A DNA stretch of 53,066 nt from the NCBI GenBank assembly GCA_001584585.1, contig LSYV01000002.1:4611958-4665023 (forward strand), in the 5' to 3' direction. Origin of the DNA: Gonium pectorale (Eukaryota > Chlorophyta > Chlorophyceae > Chlamydomonadales > Volvocaceae). Below the pieces are notes generated by a model that had not been told where the DNA came from, searched no databases, and worked only from the letters and a program-made list of their open reading frames with translations. Both the position numbers and the translations under genes were made by a program. Within the stretch, counting starts at the first letter, position 1, and the number at the start of each line of letters is the position of its first letter. Below are positions 47,101 through 53,066 of this stretch, piece by piece.

Positions 47101-48781
47101 GGCGGCATGCGGGACTTGCGCCAGCCGCCGCTGACCCCTCCCCCGCCGCACGAGTCGTCTGCCTCCGCCGAGCGGCTCCTGCGGCCGCCGTCCCGCTCCG
47201 CCTCTGTGTCCTGCTCCTGGTCCGAACGGTGGTGATGCCGCCGGCCTGCAAGGGAAGGGAGTCGGGTGCCACGCAGAGGCAAGACACGTGGCCGTGCAAC
47301 GGAGGGAGCAGCCGGGTAGCAGCCGAGGAGCTGGCCACCCTTACGGGGCCAGCTCCTCGGCGGGGGTTAACGCGTCACGGCACAGAGAGGAGACCCCGAC
47401 ACGACAGCAGCGATGACCTCCAACGACCACACGCTAGCAGCAGCGGTCCTGCTTCGCCAAACGACAATACACAGCACTGGTGCACTGATGCAGGGGGGGG
47501 CACCACGCGCACGCGGCACAAGGGCATATGGTAGTACCGTTATCATCGCGACCTCCATCCCAGCGGTCCAGGTCTTTCGGGTTGTAGCGGTCCCGGTCCC
47601 AGTCTCGATCGTCCTCCCGGGACCTCTCATGCCGCCGATCGCGCTCGTAGCGGTCCGAGCTCCCCCGGTCCCGATCATAACGGTCCCGGTGTCGGTCGTT
47701 GCGATCCCGGTCCCGGTCCCTGTCGCCGTCGGTCCGGTGACCTGACCGGTTGCGGGAACGCGAGCGGCTGCGGCGTCGGTCGGGGCTGCGGCTTCGCCGT
47801 GACCTGCAAAGCATGGCGCATGGGCAGGAGGTCTACATCAAACTGCCAATCATTCGACCTCTTCAGATCACTGCTGCTCAAGTAATTCAAGGTGCTAAAG
47901 CGTGGCTCGGGCCTAACGTCCAGCATCGTGGAGCCTCAGGCCGGTGGCAAGGCCGGGTGTAAGGATCAATGGCATCGAGGCCGCTGAGTGCGTGGTACGC
48001 CGATTTATGGTCACCGTCAGGCAGCAACACATCGTGGTGCGCACATGACCCCAGGAGAAAAGGCTGGCATGAAGCAGCACATCACGCGGCTTCATCCCAT
48101 AGCATCACGCAGGCCCCGGCACAGCGCAAACAATCCCCTCCCCAAGGCGGCGCACGCAGCTGCGCCCCCCCCCCCCAACCGTTACACACCTGCTCTCTCG
48201 GCCCTCGTGATCACGCTCCCGGTTACTCCGGCCGCCGTCCCGCTCCCTGCCCGAATCATGCTGCCGCCTCCCGTCACAATCTCGGCCAGACCCGCGGCTG
48301 TCGTCCTCCCGGTACCGGCCCCTATCCCTATCCCGTTCTCTGTCTCTATCCCTATCGCGGCTGCGGCTGCGGCTGCGCCCTTGGTGTCGGCGGTCTCCGC
48401 TGGGCTCGACTGGAGGCTGGTCGTGACGGGATTGCTGTTCGGGGTAGTGCGCATGTGATGGATGCGCGTCAACCGGCTGCGGTAGCTGAGAGGGTTGGTC
48501 GTATGGGACCGAATACGCCGGCTGCTGGTAGTACGCGCCGGCGCTTTGATCTTGGTATTGCTGAGGCTGCTGAGGCTGGGGATAGTATGGTTGTTGCCGA
48601 TACTGTGGCGGGCCGTTCCCCGAGGCGTGAATCATGTCCGGTGGTGGGTAAGCCATCGGCTCAAACGCGGGCGCAGCGTCGTGCCGATGCTGTTGTTGGT
48701 GCCACGGCGCTGCGGCCACGAGCCCCCCGGGTGCCCCTGGCGCCAGTCCTCCAGACGGTCCTCCTCCGTAGGGCGTGCCAC
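44135..48781 (-). CDS. RBM5/RBM10/SUA-like splicing factor without G-patch
   Basis: Nine exons (48781-48190, 47803-47538, 47245-47079, 46715-46543, 46215-46090, 45888-45772, 45551-45278, 45078-44512, 44326-44135) join in frame to about 820 residues plus TAG. Order of parts: Gln/Pro/Tyr-rich N-terminus; Arg/Asp/Ser-rich RS-like region; first RRM (VHVRNIPEDRDELELRQLLE ... SRGAAYVEFAS); RanBP2-type zinc finger split across an intron (DWICDMC ... ECHKC); second RRM (VRDVRLVLDKYTGLPRGLAF); OCRE repeats (YDPASGYWYDAASGYYYDAN); and a Lys/Gln/Ala-rich end. This is the RBM5/RBM10/Arabidopsis SUA architecture, which controls alternative 3' splice-site and exon choice in early spliceosomes. The C-terminal G-patch of those proteins is not seen. 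The last intron uses a GC donor. The 5' exon is unresolved. Confidence 0.85.
44327..44511 (-). other. GC-AG intron in the RBM5-like gene
   Basis: Donor GAG|GCAAGT after AAAALAE, acceptor ACTTGCAG before EKNKAAQRAAQKAK. If unspliced, the frame runs on for about 38 unlike residues to a stop. Confidence 0.6.
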
Positions 48782-49013
48782 CTGGCGTTAAGAGCCAACA
48801 AAGTGGCCGTTAGCGGGTTGCATTGTTGTGCGCCAAACATCAAGGCGGCTTGTTCTGCTCGCGCCAGCAGGGGCCTGAAGCGAATCGGCCCAAGGCCTGC
48901 CCCAGGCAATAAACACCTTGGCTCCAGCCGTCCCTGCGCGGTAATGCAGCATGTTTTCAGTCAAAGCTGTGCCAGCGTATGCAATGCGCGATAGGCGGTG
49001 CGAAGCGACTTAC

Positions 49014-49027
49014 CCGTGCGCTGCCAT
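49014..49027 (-). other. Candidate first exon of the RBM5-like gene (phase conflict)
   Basis: ATG GCA GCG CAC GG followed by GTAAGT looks like a short first exon. However, it ends in phase 2 while the exon starting at 48781 needs phase 1. Either another donor or acceptor is used, or the start lies elsewhere, for example through an upstream exon joined at the CCCCCAG near 49060. Confidence 0.25.
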
Positions 49028-49286
49028 GAGCTCGCAACTCGACGCCGGATGCGGACTGGGGGGACACAAGAGCGAAGAGGACTTGTAAGGCACATACTTG
49101 TGTCTCCTGTGTTCTCCTGTAGAGGCCGCTTACGGGTGCGCTTCCTCGGCTCGGTCTGCGCTCACTGACGCGGGAATCGGTCTACGATTGTGTCTACAAG
49201 CTTCATCCGTCCGAGTGACCCAAGTAAGGCTTGGAGGAAGGCCACAAGGACACCCGTATACGGCCGCACGGCAGGGGGATATCTCG
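49028..49286. promoter_or_regulatory. Divergent intergenic region, RBM5-like / rhodanese-methyltransferase
   Basis: About 260 bp between divergent genes. It probably contains both promoters or 5' UTRs. No motif was assigned. Confidence 0.35.
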
Positions 49287-50908
49287 ATGCCTACCCTCAC
49301 CATTGCATATTCGGTCATGTTGCAATTCGATCAGCAGGAGGCCGGCACCCTGCCGCTTCTGCGTGCCCTTGCCTCGCACAGCGACGGCGATGGCGACCGT
49401 CCAGCTCTGATTGATGTTCGTGATGCTGCAGCTTTCATGCGCTCACGGCTACGCAACAGTCACAATTTTGAACTGGGCGTCCTGGTGCCGCGCATGGTGC
49501 GTGTCGTCGGAAGGGTTGCGGAATACGGACCGTGCTTCGCCACGCACCATGCCCTGAACGTATGCAGCAAGCCCCCTATGCCTCACTCCCTGTCACCACA
49601 TCGCAGTTCTTGCTCCCTGACCGCGCGACGCCGCTGGGACTCGTGGTGGGCGGCCCTCCAGCGGATCAATGCGTCCGTGGCGCAGCAGCCCCAGGCGGCT
49701 CCAAGCAGGACGTGCAGGTCGCGGCGTTCCTAGAATCCCGCGGCTGGCGGGTGGCGTTCTGCTTGGAAGCCACGCCGGAGTTATGGGCCGCTGCGGAGGG
49801 CATGGGCTTGCTGGAGCAGGGCGGCAATCCACAGGAGTTGCAGAGGTGCTGGCCTTTCCAACCCAGCAACCTGCTCTTTCACGAGATCGGCAGGGTGGAA
49901 GAGTCCCTGGCTGAGAGCCGCCTTACCGCGCTTAGATACAATGCCGAAGGCAGCGATGGCGGTGGCGGTACTAGTGATGGTGACTGTCGCCCGAGGCATG
50001 CAGAGGTTGCTGGCGGCGCCCCCGCAGATGGCGGTGACCTGCGCCTTACGCTGCGTGTTCTAGACGTGGGATGCGGCAGTGGGCGGGACCTTGCGTGGCT
50101 GTCAACGCGCGACACGCTCATTAAGGTTCGCTGCGGCTCTCCAGCTCGCGGCGGAGGACATGAACGTCACGGAACACCGGCCTCACGCGTGCGGCTCGCG
50201 TGGGAGTGCGTCGGCCTGGACTCGTGGCACGGCGCGCTGCAGCGCGCGGCCGAGGTGCTGCACCTGGGAGCCGTGCCGGCGGGCCCTGGTGCGGGCGGCG
50301 CGGCGGCACTGCCTTCCGCCGCCGGCGTCACGCTGCATCTGGTGCAGATCACACCGGGCACGGGAGCCCTGCGGCCGCTGCCGCTGCCGCCGGCTGCCCG
50401 GGAGGGTGAGCGGCGTGAGCTGCTGCTGCGGTACCTGGGCTGTCACCTACGGGAGGAAGGGCAGCCCGGCCAGGCAGCGGCGAGCCGTAACGGTGCCAGG
50501 GAGCACGCTACGGGAGGCTCATGTGGCGTCGGCGGTGTGCTGGGGCCAGCTGAGTCGACCGTGGAGGCGACCACCTCTGGGGAGGGCGGTTCAGCAGAGC
50601 CACCGGTGCTCGCGGGTGGGTTTGACCTGGTGGTGTGCGTGCGGTTCCTGGAGCGGGCCTTTATGCCACGCATGGCAGCTGTGCTGCGGCCGGGGGGCTT
50701 CATCTTGTTCTCCACCTTTGTGGACGGTCCGGGCTTGCGCGCATTCGGCAGGCCGCAGGGGCGCGAGCACGTGCTGCAGCCGGAGGAGCTGTCCACGCGC
50801 TTTTTTGGGCCCGAGCAGGGCTTTGAGGTCTTGCGAAATGAGATTGACGCCATCCCCGACGGGCGGGAGGTCAGCTTCTTCTGTGCTCGCAAGCTGCGTG
50901 ATGTCTGA
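49287..50908 (+). CDS. Rhodanese-like / class I SAM-methyltransferase fusion
   Basis: Two exons (49287-49496, 49607-50908) join in frame to 503 codons plus TGA. The N-terminal part has the rhodanese start (RPALIDVRDAAAFMRSRLRN) and, after the intron, its second half (FLLPDRATPLGLVVGGPP ... VAAFLESRGWRVAFCLEATP). The loop where active rhodaneses carry the catalytic Cys has none I can recognise, so this domain is probably inactive. The C-terminal part is a Rossmann methyltransferase: motif I LRVLDVGCGSGRDLAWLSTR, an acidic end of strand 2 (CVGLDSWHGA), FDLVVCVRFLERAF, and PRMAAVLRPGGFILFSTFVD. Low-complexity Gly/Ala/Glu inserts break the domain. The substrate is unknown. The motif I neighbourhood resembles TehB-like small-molecule methyltransferases. 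An ATG at 49317 or an upstream exon are alternative starts. Confidence 0.78.
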
Positions 50909-52435
50909 TCTACAAGCAAGGTGTCTGCCCTGACGTAGCAAAGATTGTGGAGCAGGCAAGGGGCAAGGCTTGGCCTTTAGGGCAGTGGTGGCCAGGGCCC
51001 TGCTGCTTAGCAAGGAGGCCGACGGACTGGCAGGGTATTTGCCACGTTTACTGGACAAAATTCTCCCCCTGCTGAGTGCGTGCTTGTTTGTGGTATCCTT
51101 GACTACCGTTGCTGTCACCGTTGTGTGCAGCAGCCGTTGCGCGGTACGGCATGTATAGAAAGCTTTTGTGGTTTATTTTGCGTATATTTTCCGACGCTGC
51201 ATGGCTATCGCGCATAAACATATAATACGATTCACGTGAGCGCTGTATGTAAAGATGACGTATCGTACCGGTGTTGGTATACCTTGCAGGTGTCCCATCG
51301 CAGGTGGATAAGCTGGGCCATTGCTCTTCAGCTTCCAGAACTATCCATGTATGTAAGCTTGGCCGCTTCATCCGCAGACTGATGGGCTGACGTGATATCT
51401 GTCCGTAGTGTGTGGGCCAGTGGACGCCAGAATGATTGTATGGTTTGGTCGTACATGCATGTCGAGCGCCTTGGGTACTGGCTCTCTACCCATCGGTGTT
51501 GCTACCAGGCCCTGCAAAGGTCAGACGAGCAGGTAGGCTGACGGGCTCGGTCCTGTTTGCAAATTGGAGGAGTACGAGAGGATGGATTGTTACCCGTCAT
51601 GGGTTCTCAGAGAGGATCGATTATCACTTGAATGGCGCCTGTCTCGCATGCTTGGGCCCATTAAGTGGCGAATGTTACTGGCGTGGCAAGAGCGGCTTGT
51701 TTGTCTCCACCGAGCTGGTTGGGAGCGGCGGTGGATGTAATTGAAGAAAATGTGGCGACTGCCCAAACGGGGTAGGGCCGGAGAGTAGGTAGGAAGGACC
51801 CAACTGAGTGAAAGGCAGAGTGCCTGAACCATGGAGGGCGCGAAGAGGACAGCAATGCCGCCTGGATCTGGTGGTACGAGAGATAGAGCCAGTCTTTGAG
51901 GCTGCAGCAGCCGCTGCGCTCCATCGCTCGGTCCGCTTGCTCACTTGCATCGCCTGCCTTGCCTTGTACCAGTGCGCTCTACCCTGCACTACTGGTAACG
52001 CCGCACGTACGGGTGTCTACGCCCGCAGACGCGGCTCCTCTCGCTGTGCCTCCGTCTGTTTTCCACAGCCGCAAAGGCAGCAAACGGGCCCACAGGACTC
52101 GTGGGGCGTACTCCTTCACAGGACGTCATGGCGAGCTGCTGAAGCTGGACCACAACATGGGGCTCTTTCCAACATCCACGCACCGGAATAGGGTTTGCGG
52201 GGAGCAGAGAGTGAGGCCAAACGCTGCGGCCGCTGTCCCTGTTGGTGCTCATGGGCCTGCTCAGTGCTCACCAGCTCACGTGCGTGACCACACCCAGACG
52301 TGCGGAGCCATCCCGCCGGTCGGGCGTGTCGGGCTCGCCGTGGCAGCAGCGGATCTGCAGGCTGCGGGCAGTCCGGCCACGCACGGCAACAACACGCGCG
52401 CCTAGCATCGAGGTGCAAGTAAAACAGAGAAGTGT
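50909..52435. other. Intergenic region, no gene recognised
   Basis: Contains the 3' UTR of the methyltransferase gene and then about 1.1 kb with only short ORFs. A frame near 52080-52190 (plus strand; AYSFTGRHGELLKLDHNMGL) looks weakly coding but has no motif or splice partner. Confidence 0.4.
51248..51252 (+). promoter_or_regulatory. Possible TGTAA polyadenylation signal
   Basis: TGTAA about 340 nt beyond the methyltransferase stop, in an AT-richer stretch. Confidence 0.35.
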
Positions 52436-52536
52436 CATACACACCCGAAGGTGCGACGTTTCCAGTAGGGCGCCGAATACAAGGCATGACGGGCGACGGA
52501 ATGGAGCAGATGGGGCCCACCGGTGTGGGCAGCGGC
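52436..52536. repeat. Dispersed repeat R3, copy 2
   Basis: Matches 30243-30324 and, more briefly, 27090-27125. The core gcgacgtttccagtagggcg is shared exactly with the 27-kb copy. Confidence 0.75.
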
Positions 52537-52700
52537 GGGGATACTGGTGAGCGAGCTGTAGAGATGGCACACCCGGTGGGCGCGGCATTCGGCGTAGGTA
52601 CCAGTCCATTGGCGGCCAGCGGTTACTAGACGCCCAGCCCGCAACCCTTGACTCAGAGCAAGAATGCACGAGTTCGGTAGTGATCAGAGCTCCTGGCGGT

Positions 52701-53035
<335 letters not shown>

Positions 53036-53039
53036 AATT

Positions 53040-53066
53040 GGGGGCGGGACGAACATCACATGTCTT
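53040..53066. repeat. Inverted partial repeat at window end
   Basis: The last 27 bases are the reverse complement of 27137-27163, allowing one or two changes. This could be a terminal inverted repeat of the element. The other side lies outside the window. Confidence 0.6.

Noticed and set aside
47969..48994. 341-codon plus-strand ORF
   Set aside because: Antisense to the RS-like and Q/P-rich exons of the RBM5-like gene, with no motif of its own.

Overview
The window looks like nuclear DNA of a chlorophyte green alga, most likely a volvocine or Chlamydomonas-like member of the Chlamydomonadales. The evidence is intron-dense genes with GT-AG introns and GC-rich exons, a [14 protein letters not shown] hydroxyproline-rich glycoprotein, an RWP-RK regulator, a plastid-division ARC6 homologue, a chloroplast DUF1995 protein, an ALK-like kinase, TGTAA motifs suitable as algal polyadenylation signals, and dispersed repeats. 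I found no bacterial operon, CRISPR array or rRNA. Exon models were built by hand from splice motifs and phase. In each multi-exon model the exons join in frame, which supports them, but no alignment or RNA data was available.

Layout. 2-745 (+): 3' end of a GPI-type proline-rich wall glycoprotein. 1437-2848 (-): FYV7/CCDC59 rRNA-processing protein. 3291-7116 (-): two-TM GDA1/CD39 apyrase whose start region is tandemly duplicated and makes an upstream ORF. 7577-10317 (+): TPT/DMT-type sugar-phosphate or nucleotide-sugar transporter. 11591-14586 (-): type II metacaspase. 15505-17232 (+): RAD51D-like recombinase, N-terminus unresolved. 18880-22903 (-): large RWP-RK transcription factor. 23486-26298 (+): DUF1995 (LPA3-like) chloroplast protein.

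26.3-32.3 kb is a repeat-rich island. It holds dispersed repeat fragments, relic-like ORFs, a tandemly repeated exon interrupted by an assembly gap (N at 30634-30804), and G-rich low-complexity sequence. Then come 32303-36739 (+) ARC6-like plastid division protein, 38674-41420 (-) ALK-like Ser/Thr kinase with unresolved 5' end, 41628-42631 (+) NUDX1-type Nudix hydrolase, 44135-48781 (-) RBM5/RBM10/SUA-like splicing factor without a visible G-patch, and 49287-50908 (+) a rhodanese-like/SAM-methyltransferase fusion. The right end (52.4-53.07 kb) has a second copy of the dispersed repeats carrying a 214-bp (ACAG)n array.

The genes share no single pathway. Most neighbours alternate in strand, giving several short divergent intergenic regions (about 200-600 bp) that may act as two-way promoters. 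The most unusual things seen are the apyrase uORF duplication, four GC-AG introns with the same GCAAGT donor, the repeated exon at the gap, the rhodanese-methyltransferase fusion lacking a recognisable rhodanese active-site Cys loop, and the RBM5-like protein with no G-patch.
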